Shown: piece by piece, positions 6,392 through 15,722 of the stretch
How the letters are laid out: the number at the start of each line of letters is the position of its first letter
How positions within the stretch are numbered: the stretch's first letter is position 1
From: Gemmatimonadota bacterium
GTDB lineage: Bacteria; Gemmatimonadota; Gemmatimonadetes; Gemmatimonadales; Gemmatimonadaceae
Reading direction: 5' to 3'
Length of the DNA: 40,662 nt
Assembly (NCBI GenBank): GCA_003152485.1
Contig: PMAE01000032.1
Location: forward strand, 557 to 41,218
Made by a program: the position numbers and the translations under genes
Notes under the pieces: model-generated
What the model saw: only the letters and a program-made list of their open reading frames with translations
Told to the model about the DNA's origin: nothing
Database searches by the model: none

Positions 6392-8056
6392 ATGCCACAG
6401 TCCGCCGCCACACCAGCATCGAGCTCCCTGTCTGCGCCACCGACTCCATCACCGAAAGAGTCAGCGGCGCAGCACGTCGAACGCGTCAAGCGCGAACGAC
6501 CATCCTGGTCCATCCTCGACGACATCAGGCGGTACGCGCGCGAGGGATTCGAGAGCATTCCGGCCGACGATCTCGCGGTCCGGCTGCGGGCTTGGGGGTT
6601 GTACACCCAGGGCGACGGCGCTGGCGTGCGCGGCGACGCGGTCCGCTACTTCATGATGCGGGTGCGAACGCCCAACGGCGCGTTGACATCGACCATGTGC
6701 CGCACGATCGCGGACCTCGCCGACCGGTACGCGCGCGGGACGCTCGATATCACGAACCGACAGAACTTTCAGCTTCATTGGCTGCGCATCGAGGACGTGC
6801 CGGCCATCTGGGACGCGTTGGCGGCGGTTGGATGGACGAGCCAAGGCGCGTGTGGCGACAACACCCGAACCGTGACGGGGTGTCCGCTGGCGGGGGTGGA
6901 CGCAGGCGAAGTCGTCGATGCGTCGCCGATCGCGATCGCGGTTGACCGGCACTTCAATGGGCATCCGGACTTCGCCAATCTCCCCCGCAAGTTCAAGATC
7001 TCCATTACTGGGTGCCGGCATTGGTGCTCGTATCCGGAGATCAACGACATCGGCCTCACGGCGGTGCGCCGCGGCGACGAAGTCGGGTTTTCATTGCGAG
7101 TGGGAGGAGGACTTTCGACGCGGCCGCATCTCGCGGTCCGCCTCGACGCGTTCGTGCAGTGGGATCAGGTCGTAGCGGTCGCCGAGGCCGTGGCGGGGAT
7201 CTTTCGAGATTCCGACGTGCTGCGGGTCAGCCGCGGCAAGGCGCGCATGAAATACCTGTTTCTCACGCAGGGATGGACGGCCGAGCGATTTCTCGCGGAA
7301 GTCAACGCACGGCTCGGATACACAGTCGACCGCGCGGTCGCGGAGGAGCAGTTACCCCCTGAGCACTTTCGCGACCACGTGGGCATCCATCCACAGCGGC
7401 AGCCGGGATTGTCGTACGCCGGGTTTTCGGTGGCCGCTGGGCGCCTTCGACCGCGGCTACTCCACCAGATCGCCGATTGGGCGGACGAGTACGGCGATGG
7501 CACGTTGCGCACGACGATCTCCCAGAACCTCGTCGTGCTGAACGTGCGTGACGACCGCGTCCACGGCTTTGAATCCGGCGCCGTCGCCGCGGGAGTCGCG
7601 CCCGTCGCCTCCCCGTTTCAGCGGGGAATCGTCGCGTGTACTGGGTCCGAGTTCTGCAAGCTCGCACTGGTCGAGACGAAGGCGTTCAGTCTCGAACTCA
7701 TCCCGGCGCTCGAGCGGCGGCTCCCCGAGTTCCGGCAACACCTCCGCATCCACGTCACGGGGTGTCCCAACGCCTGTGGCCAGCACTCGATCGCGGATAT
7801 CGGCCTGCAAGGTGTCCAGATCGAAGACGGCGGCCGCCAGGTGGATGGCTTCGACCTCTTCGTGGGTGGCGGCCTGGGTACCGCTCCGGATTTCGCGCAC
7901 CGCGTCGGCGTGCGATTGCCGGCGACCCGTGTCGCGGACGCGATCGATACGCTGCTCCGGGCCTACCTCGCGACGCGTGAAGAGGGCGATGTCTTCCGCA
8001 GCTGGACGGCGCGGGTCGGCGACGCCCAACTGCGGGGCTTGCTCACCGCCGCGTAG
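6392..8056 (+). CDS. Siroheme [4Fe-4S] sulfite/nitrite reductase, ferredoxin type
   Basis: Soluble assimilatory reductase that carries out the six-electron reduction of sulfite to sulfide or nitrite to ammonia. The 554-residue protein has two half-domain repeats. The first contains ITNRQNFQLHW and GDNTRTVTGCPLAG. The second holds the siroheme/[4Fe-4S] ligands C416 and C422 in CTGSEFCKLAL and C458 and C462 in GCPNACGQH. The start is ATG 6392; the frame is open upstream to 6242, but that would read through the attenuator hairpin. Sequence alone does not separate sulfite from nitrite reductase well. The poly-cysteine leader points to sulfite reduction for cysteine synthesis (inference). Confidence 0.88.
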   Translation: MPQSAATPASSSLSAPPTPSPKESAAQHVERVKRERPSWSILDDIRRYAREGFESIPADDLAVRLRAWGLYTQGDGAGVRGDAVRYFMMRVRTPNGALTSTMCRTIADLADRYARGTLDITNRQNFQLHWLRIEDVPAIWDALAAVGWTSQGACGDNTRTVTGCPLAGVDAGEVVDASPIAIAVDRHFNGHPDFANLPRKFKISITGCRHWCSYPEINDIGLTAVRRGDEVGFSLRVGGGLSTRPHLAVRLDAFVQWDQVVAVAEAVAGIFRDSDVLRVSRGKARMKYLFLTQGWTAERFLAEVNARLGYTVDRAVAEEQLPPEHFRDHVGIHPQRQPGLSYAGFSVAAGRLRPRLLHQIADWADEYGDGTLRTTISQNLVVLNVRDDRVHGFESGAVAAGVAPVASPFQRGIVACTGSEFCKLALVETKAFSLELIPALERRLPEFRQHLRIHVTGCPNACGQHSIADIGLQGVQIEDGGRQVDGFDLFVGGGLGTAPDFAHRVGVRLPATRVADAIDTLLRAYLATREEGDVFRSWTARVGDAQLRGLLTAA

Positions 8057-8072
8057 TTCAACGCCTAATTCA

Positions 8073-8099
8073 GCGCCCAGTCAAGAGCGGATTGGGCGC
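8073..8099. terminator. Hairpin between convergent genes
   Basis: GCGCCCA (8073-8079) and TGGGCGC (8093-8099) form a 7-bp GC-rich stem, extendable by G-T and T-A pairs. It lies between the reductase stop and the convergent acetyltransferase stop. No T-run follows on either strand, so it could be a bidirectional or Rho-assisted transcription end. Confidence 0.45.
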
Positions 8100-8107
8100 G
8101 GGCCGCA

Positions 8108-8644
8108 TCAGTTGCGACGCCGATCGAGGTGGCGGGCGACGCAGATCTCTGGGCAGTCGTGCAGGCGGACGCACCCGATGCAATCGCGCGCCACCTTTTC
8201 CGGGTAGTTCGATTTTTCCACTACCGTGTAGCCGAGCGTCTCGAAAAAATGGGGCGTGAGAGTCAGCGCGACCAGCTCCTGGATGCCGCGGCGCCCGGCC
8301 AACTGTTCGACGTGGCGGACGAGCTCACGTCCGATCCCGGTCCCGTGGGCGCGTGTGACGACCGCGACCGATCCGACTTCAGCGACCGACGGCGAGTACT
8401 CCCGGATCGCCGCGCAGCCGAGAAGCCGATCGGTGCGGTCAGCCGCAACGATGAAATCGTCGAGGCCCATCGCGACCGCATCGGGTGATTTCGGGAGCAT
8501 GACGCCACGCGCCGCGTACCCGTTGATCAACGCGACGATCGCGGGCACGTCCATAGGTCGAGCCGAGCGATAGGTCACCGCCAGCCGCTCGGCGTGGGGG
8601 CGGATCGATGGGCTCCGGTCGAACCGTGCAATCGTAGCCGTCAT
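8108..8644 (-). CDS. argA: Short-form N-acetylglutamate synthase (GNAT amino-acid N-acetyltransferase)
   Basis: Acetylates L-glutamate with acetyl-CoA, the first step of arginine synthesis. The 178-residue GNAT protein has the acetyl-CoA loop RAHGTGIGRELV and a C-terminal segment DCIGCVRLHDCPEIC. Single-domain ArgA-like enzymes usually end in a similar cysteine-bearing KVWxDCxxCP tail. It lacks the N-terminal kinase-like domain of E. coli ArgA. The ATG at 8644 overlaps the argD stop by 4 bases, marking it as the last gene of the argC-B-D-A operon. Substrate is inferred from the operon and the tail motif. Confidence 0.8.
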   Translation of the reverse strand: MTATIARFDRSPSIRPHAERLAVTYRSARPMDVPAIVALINGYAARGVMLPKSPDAVAMGLDDFIVAADRTDRLLGCAAIREYSPSVAEVGSVAVVTRAHGTGIGRELVRHVEQLAGRRGIQELVALTLTPHFFETLGYTVVEKSNYPEKVARDCIGCVRLHDCPEICVARHLDRRRN

Positions 8645-9864
8645 GTCAACACCGTTCGAAGCGTTTCGAGGCCACGCGCGAGATCCGCGCGAGTAATGGT
8701 CAGAGGGGGCAGGAGGCGAATCGTGTGGTCGCCCGCCGTGAGGATGAGCAGACCGAGGTCGCGGACGGCGTCTACCACCAGCGCGGCGCGCATCGCGACA
8801 TCGATCCCCCAGATGAGTCCAACGCCACGCACGCCGCGGACATGCGGAGAGTCGGCTGCAAGCCGTGCCAGTTCCTGGTGCATCCACACGCCGTGCTCAC
8901 GGACGGCGTCGAGGAGCGCCGGATCGGCGAGTCGTTCGACGACGTAGCGTGCGACCGTGGACACGAGGGGCCCGCCACCAAACGTCGTGCCGTGATCACC
9001 GGGTTCAATGGCCGCCGCGATCTCGGCAGTGAGCAGGACCGCGCCCATGGGCAGCCCTCCCGCGAGCGGCTTGGCCAGCGTCAACAGGTCGGGCTCGATT
9101 CCCGCGCGTTCGTACGCGAACAGCCAGCCGGTGCGACCGAGTCCGCACTGCACCTCATCCAGGATGAGTGCGATTCCGCGTTCGCGCGTGAGAATCCGAA
9201 GCTCGCGCAGGAAGCCGACGTCGCACACGCGGACGCCGCCTTCGCCCTGGACGGGCTCGAGGATGAGCGCGGCCGTATTCTCCGCAGTCAGCGTCGCCGC
9301 CAACTGGTCCACGTCGCGCTCGACGATCGTGACGCCGCCGGCCAGCGGCCGGAACGGCGCGCGGTAGCGGGGGCGATCGGTGGCCGCGAGACTGGCGAAC
9401 AGGCGCCCGTGAAACGATCCGCGAAGGGCCACGATCTCGTGCTTGGCGGGGCCGCCGGCCACGCGTGCCCAGCGGCGCGCGAACTTGAACGCGCCTTCGT
9501 TGGCCTCCGCGCCGGAGTTGCAGAAGAACACGCGGGATGCGAACGAGTGCGCCACCAACCATTCGGCGAGTGACTCGGCGGGTTCCGTGCGAAAGAGATT
9601 CGAGACGTGGACGAGACCCATCGCGGCGTCGCGCAGCGCGGCCTGGAGTCCCGGGTCGCCGTAGCCGAGGGCATTGACCGCGATGCCGCTCGTGAAGTCC
9701 AGGTAGCGGCGTCCGGTGTCAGCGATCAGCTCCGAGCCTTGGCCACCGACCATCGTGAGGGGCACGCGCGCATACGTGCCGAGGATCGCCGATTGATCCG
9801 GGCGCTCGAGCGGAGGCGGAAGGACGTCTACCTCGGGCATCATGGGCAGCGCGAGTCCGCTCAC
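8641..9864 (-). CDS. argD: Acetylornithine aminotransferase
   Basis: A class III PLP aminotransferase that converts N-acetylglutamate semialdehyde to N-acetylornithine. The 407-residue protein shows NSGAEANEGAFKFAR, SFHGR, EPVQGEGGV, LILDEVQCGLGRTG (D236) and the PLP lysine K265 in LTLAKPLAGGLPMGA, then HGTTFGGGPLV. It starts in an ATGA overlap with argB and ends in one with the acetyltransferase. Succinyl-DAP or ornithine activity cannot be excluded, but the operon favours arginine synthesis. Confidence 0.93.
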   Translation of the reverse strand: MSGLALPMMPEVDVLPPPLERPDQSAILGTYARVPLTMVGGQGSELIADTGRRYLDFTSGIAVNALGYGDPGLQAALRDAAMGLVHVSNLFRTEPAESLAEWLVAHSFASRVFFCNSGAEANEGAFKFARRWARVAGGPAKHEIVALRGSFHGRLFASLAATDRPRYRAPFRPLAGGVTIVERDVDQLAATLTAENTAALILEPVQGEGGVRVCDVGFLRELRILTRERGIALILDEVQCGLGRTGWLFAYERAGIEPDLLTLAKPLAGGLPMGAVLLTAEIAAAIEPGDHGTTFGGGPLVSTVARYVVERLADPALLDAVREHGVWMHQELARLAADSPHVRGVRGVGLIWGIDVAMRAALVVDAVRDLGLLILTAGDHTIRLLPPLTITRADLARGLETLRTVLT

Positions 9865-10727
9865 GATTCGGCTCCGTCGGGCACGATCGACGTCCCCGCG
9901 CTCTCGCCGGTGATCATCGCGACGCCGCCGATCCGAACGCGCGGCACCCCGCTCCTGAGCGCGGCCAGCGCCGCGCGCACCTTTACCGCCATGCCGTCCT
10001 GAATTTCCCCGGATGCGATCGCCGCCTCAGCGGCCGTCCGGTCCAGCACATTTGCGCCACCATTTCGCGTCCGGATGCGCTCGACGTCGGCGACGAGGAG
10101 CAGCTCATGCGCGCCCAGCGCGGCTGCGATAGTGGCCGCGCCATCGTCGGCGTTGATGTTGAGGGCTGCGGTTGCGGGCGGCGGCCCACCGGCCGTCCGC
10201 GCGGCGCGTGCCAATGGCGCGACCACGGGCAGATAGCCGCCCCCAAGGAGCAGGTCCAAGAGCGCGGTATGGACAGCGGCGACCGTACCGACCGCGCCCA
10301 GCACACCGTCGTCCGCGGGGTCGGCGATGAGGATCGGGCCATCTTCGCCAGAGACACCGACCGCGGGGATTCCCGCGGTGATGAGGGCGGCGGTAAGCCG
10401 CTTGTTCGCGAGTCCCGACAGTGCCATCCGGATGCGGTCGATGTCGTCGGCGGAGGTGACGCGCAAGCCGGCGACGAAAGTGGGCGTCACGCCAAACGCG
10501 CGCTGGAGCGCGGAGACCTCATCGGCGGCCCCGTGGACGACGACGATCCGCTGATGCGCGGAGGCGAACCGGGTCGCGAGCGCGATGGGGAGCCGGGGAT
10601 CGGTGAGCACGCGTCCGCCGAGCTTCACGACCACAGTGGTTGTGACCATTGGCACCGTCGTCGCGGAGGCATTGCGTGCGGCGGTCGCGCGCGCGCCGGG
10701 TGCGGCCGACATCGTGGCGGCACTCAT
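9861..10727 (-). CDS. argB: Acetylglutamate kinase
   Basis: Amino-acid-kinase-fold enzyme phosphorylating N-acetylglutamate. The 288-residue product begins its conserved part with VVVKLGGRVL, followed by VVVHGAADEVSAL, LSGLANKRLTAAL, the LNINADDGAATIAAALGA nucleotide-binding region and DGMAVKVRAAL. The usual VHGGGPEI loop is replaced by VHGAADEVS, so it is a divergent member; LysW-aminoadipate kinase relatives are an alternative by sequence. ATG 10727 overlaps the argC stop, giving about 27 non-conserved residues before the fold; ATG codons near MVTTTVV are a possible later start. The neighbours argC and argD support the assignment. Confidence 0.85.
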   Translation of the reverse strand: MSAATMSAAPGARATAARNASATTVPMVTTTVVVKLGGRVLTDPRLPIALATRFASAHQRIVVVHGAADEVSALQRAFGVTPTFVAGLRVTSADDIDRIRMALSGLANKRLTAALITAGIPAVGVSGEDGPILIADPADDGVLGAVGTVAAVHTALLDLLLGGGYLPVVAPLARAARTAGGPPPATAALNINADDGAATIAAALGAHELLLVADVERIRTRNGGANVLDRTAAEAAIASGEIQDGMAVKVRAALAALRSGVPRVRIGGVAMITGESAGTSIVPDGAES

Positions 10728-11719
10728 GCGGGCAGTCCCAGTGTCTCGTCGAACCCGAGCAGCAGATTGGCGTTCTGCAGCGCTTGGCCGGCGGCGCCTT
10801 TGAGCAGATTGTCGATGGCGACCGTGACCACGAGAGTTGGCCGTCGAACGCCGGCGGCTGCGGCGACCGAGATGCGGGCCACATTGCGGTGGACGACATC
10901 CCGGAGCGACGGTGGCTCCGCGTCGATCTCGATGAAAGGCTCGTCGGCGTAATGCGTGCGCCAAAACCCCAGCGGATCGGAGATGGGTTCGGCGAGTGGT
11001 ACGGTGACCGTCGCGAGAATCCCTCGCGCGACGGGCAGCAGGTGTGGGACGAAGACGAGATCCGCGTCGGTCCCGAACCGGTCGAACACCGCGCGCATCT
11101 CGCCGAGGTGGCGATGATCGTTGCCCGCGGCGTATGCGCGGCAGTTCTCCGTGATCTCGGCGAACAGTAGCTCCCGGCGGGGGGAGTTCCCGGCTCCGGT
11201 GACGCCACTGGCTGCGGCGACGGACACAGTGCCGCCTGGGGCGATGAGACCAGTGGCGAGGACGGGGAGCACCGCGAGCAGGACCGCGGTGGCGTAGCAG
11301 CCGGGATTCGCGACGATGTCGGCGGCGCGAAGGGCTTCCCGGTCCAATTCCGGGAGTCCATAAATGCCGCCGATCGATGGAGTGGCGCCGTGATGCATGG
11401 ATCCGTTGCCCGGGCGCAGGTCCGCGGACAGATCGATGACCCGTGCGCCGACCGCATGAGCCTGCGACACCCAGCCAGCCGACGTGCCGTGTGGTAATGC
11501 GCTGAACACGAGGGCCGCTTGGTCCAGCGGCGCCTCCGCCGCGGAGACGAATCGCAGCGCACCGCTCTGACCGGGCACGGGCGCTCCATGCTGTTCGTGC
11601 GCGGTCGCCCACACCAGATCGAGGCGTGGGTGGCGTTCCACGAGGGCGCACAATTCACGGCCCGCGTACCCGCTCGCACCGAGGATGCCGACGGGAAGAG
11701 GGTGGGTGGAGGGCCTCAT
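10724..11719 (-). CDS. argC: N-acetyl-gamma-glutamyl-phosphate reductase
   Basis: NADPH-dependent reductase giving N-acetylglutamate semialdehyde, the third step of arginine synthesis. The 331-residue protein has the nucleotide loop VGILGASGYAGREL, DLSADLRP, the catalytic cysteine C141 in NPGCYATA, SGVTGAGNSP and VPHLLPVARGI. The start ATG at 11719 follows an AT-rich ARG-box-like sequence. No Shine-Dalgarno is visible, so the message may be leaderless. It is the first gene of the leftward argC-B-D-A operon. Confidence 0.94.
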   Translation of the reverse strand: MRPSTHPLPVGILGASGYAGRELCALVERHPRLDLVWATAHEQHGAPVPGQSGALRFVSAAEAPLDQAALVFSALPHGTSAGWVSQAHAVGARVIDLSADLRPGNGSMHHGATPSIGGIYGLPELDREALRAADIVANPGCYATAVLLAVLPVLATGLIAPGGTVSVAAASGVTGAGNSPRRELLFAEITENCRAYAAGNDHRHLGEMRAVFDRFGTDADLVFVPHLLPVARGILATVTVPLAEPISDPLGFWRTHYADEPFIEIDAEPPSLRDVVHRNVARISVAAAAGVRRPTLVVTVAIDNLLKGAAGQALQNANLLLGFDETLGLPA

Positions 11720-11954
11720 ATTTATGCAATAATAATGCACATCTATGCGCCAGCCAAGCCCCCCTCCTTCCATATAGTAGGAGGGGAGCGACCCAATCGC
11801 CGGCGCATTTCGGTAATCACGGGGCACCAGACCGTCCCGACGCCCCCGGTGTGGCGCGACGTCCGGACGGGCCGGTCGTCTCCCCGGTAGTGACAAATTG
11901 TCCCAAAACCCAAATTGAGATCGTCATGCTGCCGTGGTGGGCATCACTTCGAGC
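11720..11954. promoter_or_regulatory. Divergent promoter region between argC and the sensor kinase
   Basis: Besides the ARG-box-like site, this gap holds an 8-bp inverted repeat, CCCCTCCT (11761-11768) and AGGAGGGG (11779-11786). It encloses CATATAGT, a variant of the CACTATAT motif found in other gaps of this window. Further right, CAAATTG occurs twice, 17 bases apart (11894-11900 and 11911-11917), 38-61 bases before the kinase start, and could be an operator or promoter element of the kinase. No gene is seen. Confidence 0.4.
11721..11742 (-). promoter_or_regulatory. ARG-box-like operator at the argC start
   Basis: TGCAATAATAATGCA (11725-11739) is an imperfect palindrome. It resembles the TGAATxxxxATTCA type of ArgR site and stands out as nearly pure A/T in GC-rich DNA. 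It ends about 5 bases before the argC ATG, so a bound repressor would block transcription start or ribosome access. ArgR sites in front of argC are established in many bacteria; binding here is inference. Confidence 0.5.
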
Positions 11955-14297
11955 ATGAGTTCACAGTCAGCCGACACCGTGCGTGATGGACGCAGCGTGG
12001 TGGCCGCGGTACGCCTGGCGAGGCGTATGGCGGCAATCGCGGTGATGGTGATCGTGGTCGTGGTCGGGGCGCTCGACGTGGTGCATGCACGGACCCGAGT
12101 CCTGGTCGCGCAGAGTCTCACCATGACGCGACTGGCCCACGAAGTGCTCGCGCGGGTCAAGGACGAGCAAATCGGGCTCGGCGGGTTTGTCATGGCCGGT
12201 GATAGTCTCGTGCTTGGTCACGGAGCCGCGCCGCGAGCCACGCTCGCAGCGAAGGTGGATTCGCTCGTCCAGCTCAGCGTTGATGATCCGACGCAGTACG
12301 CGCGGGCGCGGGCAATCCAAGTTGTCATCGCATCGTGGACCAGCCAGCGCGTCGTGCCCGCAGACGATCTCCGCCAACTCGACGCGAAGAGGATCGTGGC
12401 CGCCGGCGCATCACCCAGCGTGGTGAACGGCGTGGTGAACGGCGACTTGGAATACGCGGCCATTCGATCCGCAGTCCAACAGCTGCTGAGCGCGCAGGAG
12501 CGCCTGTACGACGAGCGTGCAGCGTACCAGATGCGGACGGACAGGACGGCGACTGGTGCACTGGCGATCGGGCTGATCGTGCTCACGGCGATTCTCTGGT
12601 GGTTTGGCCGGCGTATCCTGGGGCAGATGACCGATCTGGTGCAGCAGCAGGACGATCTCGAGCGGCAAGCTCAGGAAGCGCACGCGCTGGCGGCTCAGTT
12701 AGCGGAGGCGAACGAGCAGCTTGGGGCGATGGTGAATCGGGCGGAGGCGGTACAAGGTGAGTTATCCGCCGAGCGTCGGTTCTTGCGGCAAGTACTCGAC
12801 GTCAATCCTCATCTCATTTACGCCAAGGATCGATCGGGCCGGTACACGCTGGTGAACCAGGCCGTGGCGGATCTGTACGGCACATCCGTTGATGATCTGA
12901 CGGGGCACACCGACGCGGAATTCAATTCGAACGCCGCGGAAGTGGAAGCGTTTCGACGCGACGACCTCGCAGTGATGGACTCGTTGCAGCCACGATTAAT
13001 TTCGGAAGAATCAGTCACAGACGCGAGGGGCGTGTTGCACTGGGTGCAGACCGTGAAATGTCCGATCGTCGGGATCGATGGACGGGCAGACCAAGTTCTG
13101 GGCGTGACGACCGATATCACCGAGCGGAAGCGTCTGGAGACGGAGCTCGTGCATTCCCACAAGCTGGAAGCGGTGGGGCGATTGGCTGGCGGCGTCGCAC
13201 ACGACTTCAACAACATGCTGACGGCGATCAAGTCGTATAGCGAGTTATTGCGCGAGGCGCTGGAGCCGGGCGACGAACGGCGAAACGATGCGGAAGAGAT
13301 CACCAAGGCAGCGGACCGGGCGGCCGCGTTGACGCGGCAACTGCTCGCCTTTGGCCGACGGCAACTGCTCGAGCCGCGGGTGCTGGATGTAAATCGTACA
13401 GTGGACGAAGTCGAGCAGATGTTGCGGCGGCTACTGGTCGGAGACGCGGTGTTCGTCACCGAGCTGGGGAGCGACTTGTGGCCGGTCCTCGCGGACGCGG
13501 GGCAGCTCGAACAGGTGCTCATCAACCTCGTCGTCAACGCCCGCGATGCGATGCCGGACGGCGGCAGACTGACGATCCGCACCGAGAACATCGACATCCG
13601 CGCCAATCGCCGGGGCGGTGCGGGGCCGGATGCGATGCCGCCGGGGTCGTACGTTCGGCTTGCGGTCAGCGACACGGGGGTGGGGATCAGCGCCGAAACG
13701 CAGAGTCGAATCTTCGAGCCCTTCTTCACGACCAAGGAGCGGGGGAAGGGGACCGGCCTCGGATTGGCCACGGTGTACGGCATCGTGCGTCAGTCGGCCG
13801 GGTACGTGGAGGTGGACAGCGCTCCGGGCAAGGGCACGACGTTCTCGGTCTATCTCCCGAAGACCTCAGTCGCCACTGATGCGCGCGCGGTGCCGGTGCC
13901 TCCGGCTGTGCGGCGGTCGCGAATGGAGACGATCCTCGTCGTCGATGACGACACCGCAGTTCGGGGCGTCGTCCGGCGGATCCTCGAGGGTGGTGGGTAC
14001 CGGGTGCTCGAGGCGGAGAACGGCGCGGCGGCGATCGAGATCGCGAACACGGGTGACGGGATCGGGGTCCTAGTGACCGACATGGTCATGCCGGAGATGG
14101 GCGGCCGCGAGCTGGCGCTCGCGATCCGTGGGTCGCATCCCGACATCGCGGTGTTGCTCATGTCGGGGTATACCAACGCTCCGAGCCTGCGCACCGAGAT
14201 CGACGACACGGGATTCGCGTTCCTTGAAAAGCCGTTCACGTCGAGCGTGCTACTGCAGGCAGTGGCGGACCTTCTCGACGCGCCGGTTCCGGTCTAG
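11955..14297 (+). CDS. Hybrid sensor histidine kinase (TM-sensor-TM, PAS, HisKA, HATPase, REC)
   Basis: The 780-residue membrane kinase has a TM helix near residues 27-45 and an extracytoplasmic helical sensor of about 140 residues resembling CHASE3-type domains. A second TM follows near 195-220 (GALAIGLIVLTAILWWF), then a coiled coil and a PAS domain (FLRQVLDVNPHLIYAKD to VTTDITERK). HisKA carries the phospho-accepting H416 in GGVAHDFNNML, and the ATPase domain shows N (NLVVNARDAM), G1 (DTGVGI) and G2 (GKGTGLGL) boxes. A C-terminal receiver holds D709 in LVTDMVMPEMGG. ATG 11955 was preferred to GTG 11934. It is an orphan, with no response regulator with an output domain beside it. Confidence 0.92.
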   Translation: MSSQSADTVRDGRSVVAAVRLARRMAAIAVMVIVVVVGALDVVHARTRVLVAQSLTMTRLAHEVLARVKDEQIGLGGFVMAGDSLVLGHGAAPRATLAAKVDSLVQLSVDDPTQYARARAIQVVIASWTSQRVVPADDLRQLDAKRIVAAGASPSVVNGVVNGDLEYAAIRSAVQQLLSAQERLYDERAAYQMRTDRTATGALAIGLIVLTAILWWFGRRILGQMTDLVQQQDDLERQAQEAHALAAQLAEANEQLGAMVNRAEAVQGELSAERRFLRQVLDVNPHLIYAKDRSGRYTLVNQAVADLYGTSVDDLTGHTDAEFNSNAAEVEAFRRDDLAVMDSLQPRLISEESVTDARGVLHWVQTVKCPIVGIDGRADQVLGVTTDITERKRLETELVHSHKLEAVGRLAGGVAHDFNNMLTAIKSYSELLREALEPGDERRNDAEEITKAADRAAALTRQLLAFGRRQLLEPRVLDVNRTVDEVEQMLRRLLVGDAVFVTELGSDLWPVLADAGQLEQVLINLVVNARDAMPDGGRLTIRTENIDIRANRRGGAGPDAMPPGSYVRLAVSDTGVGISAETQSRIFEPFFTTKERGKGTGLGLATVYGIVRQSAGYVEVDSAPGKGTTFSVYLPKTSVATDARAVPVPPAVRRSRMETILVVDDDTAVRGVVRRILEGGGYRVLEAENGAAAIEIANTGDGIGVLVTDMVMPEMGGRELALAIRGSHPDIAVLLMSGYTNAPSLRTEIDDTGFAFLEKPFTSSVLLQAVADLLDAPVPV

Positions 14298-14341
14298 CTG
14301 GCAGGCGGTCGCCGCGTCTGCATGGGGCTGGCGGCGCGTCC

Positions 14342-14575
14342 CTATTCGGAATCCGACATCAGGCGCGCGGGGGTGACCTTGAGGACTCGGGCGATTTTCT
14401 CGATCACCGCCAGCGACGGATTGGCCTTTCCGCGCTCGATGAGTCCCATGTAGGTGCGGTGGAGCTTGGCGGCACGGGCGAGACCTTCCTGCGAATACGT
14501 GGATTCGGTCTTGCGGATGTGAGCCACGGTCCGGCCAACGCGCACGCATAATGACGCCATGCCGCAATGGTGCAC
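14342..14575 (-). CDS. Small XRE-family HTH regulator
   Basis: The 77-residue protein is a single helix-turn-helix domain of the Cro/C1 type: VAHIRKTESTYSQEGLARAA, then HRTYMGLIERGKANPSLAVIEKIARVLKV. RTYMGLIERGKANPS is the typical recognition helix and turn of controller-protein-like XRE regulators. It starts at ATG 14575. Forty bases upstream on its own strand lies GCACTATATGC (14613-14623), a likely promoter or autoregulatory site. No restriction-modification or toxin partner is beside it. Confidence 0.85.
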   Translation of the reverse strand: MHHCGMASLCVRVGRTVAHIRKTESTYSQEGLARAAKLHRTYMGLIERGKANPSLAVIEKIARVLKVTPARLMSDSE

Positions 14576-14655
14576 CGCAACTCAGCGGCATTCCACAGCA
14601 TGAAACGACCCAGCATATAGTGCGCATCTGCGCGGCGAGCGCATCCGCCGCCGAG

Positions 14656-15528
14656 TCAGACGTGGTCCAGCGCCCGGTCTACCTCGATGGTGGGACCGAG
14701 AGCCACTGACCCCATCCCCGTGGTCGCGGCGGCGTAGTGAGGGAGGCAGGCGACTGATGGCCGGGTCAAGCGGTCCGCGACGATCGCGACGAGCGCATCT
14801 GGCCGGACGGAGTGGACGAGCGCCGTGGGCCGGCATCCGGTGACATCGCGGGTATCGCGAACGAGGGCATCGGGCGAGCCGTAGCCGAGTCGCGCGGCGA
14901 CATCGGCGACGCGATCGGAGCTGCCGCGCAAGTAGTGGTAGGCCCGGATGACGCGAGCGGCGCGGAGGAAGGAGCGTGCGGGCGCGAGCGCGGCCCGATG
15001 CAGCGCGCGCGAGCAGGTGCGTGCCGGCATCCCGGCGAGCTCGGCGAGGGCGGCCGACCCCGCGACGGTATGCGGGGCGCGGAAGAGAATCGTGATGGCG
15101 GAGTCGAGCGCGGCGGGGAGATTGGCGCGGAACGGGGCGAGGCGATCGATGAGGCTACCGGTCAGCATGTCGGTTCGGGCCCGATCGACGGTTGCGCGGA
15201 ACGGCTCTGGGTGATCGTCGTAGCCCCGGAGCACGACGTATCGCACCCCGAAGGCGGCGAGTGTGATCAACCGCCGCATCCCTTCGGGGGAGACCGCCAC
15301 GTAGGCAATGACTGGCAGGGCCGGGTGGCTCGCGAGGAGCGGGCCGAGGGATTCCACGTCGACGAGCCCGGGTGCTTGGGTATCCACGACGACGACGTCG
15401 ATCGTGCGCGTCCGGATCACGGTCGCGAGGTCGGCGATGCTCGTCACGCAATGGATCGCGTGGTGTGGTCCGGCCATCACGCGAACGCGTGACAGGTCGG
15501 AGTGTGCGAGGTAGGTCGCGAAGTCCAC
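14656..15528 (-). CDS. AraC-like regulator with receiver-like N-terminal domain
   Basis: The 290-residue protein has an N-terminal segment of alternating strands and helices (about 1-125, including VIRTRTIDVVVVDTQAPGL, PVIAYVAVS and GVRYVVLRG), resembling a response-regulator receiver without a clear acidic pocket. The C-terminal region (about 150-245) has the two-HTH AraC layout: AALAELAGMPARTCSRALHR and VADVAARLGYGSPDALVRDT. It shares this architecture with the genes at 17636-18511 and 30309-31166. Target and signal are unknown. The HTH is clear; the pseudo-receiver assignment is tentative. Confidence 0.7.
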   Translation of the reverse strand: MDFATYLAHSDLSRVRVMAGPHHAIHCVTSIADLATVIRTRTIDVVVVDTQAPGLVDVESLGPLLASHPALPVIAYVAVSPEGMRRLITLAAFGVRYVVLRGYDDHPEPFRATVDRARTDMLTGSLIDRLAPFRANLPAALDSAITILFRAPHTVAGSAALAELAGMPARTCSRALHRAALAPARSFLRAARVIRAYHYLRGSSDRVADVAARLGYGSPDALVRDTRDVTGCRPTALVHSVRPDALVAIVADRLTRPSVACLPHYAAATTGMGSVALGPTIEVDRALDHV

Positions 15529-15722
15529 GCCGGCTCAGGCGAGAGGGGCTGGATCAGCGACGGGTGACCGACTGTGTGAGGCGAGGCATCGACAGTGGCC
15601 GACGGAGGGGGGTGATTGGCCGAAATCGCCGGTCGGATCGGTGATCGTGAGGTCTAGAATGGCGGCGCCTTCGGCGGACCCATCGTGAGTCCGTTGGCAC
15701 CCACTGTCACAGGGAGTCTGTC

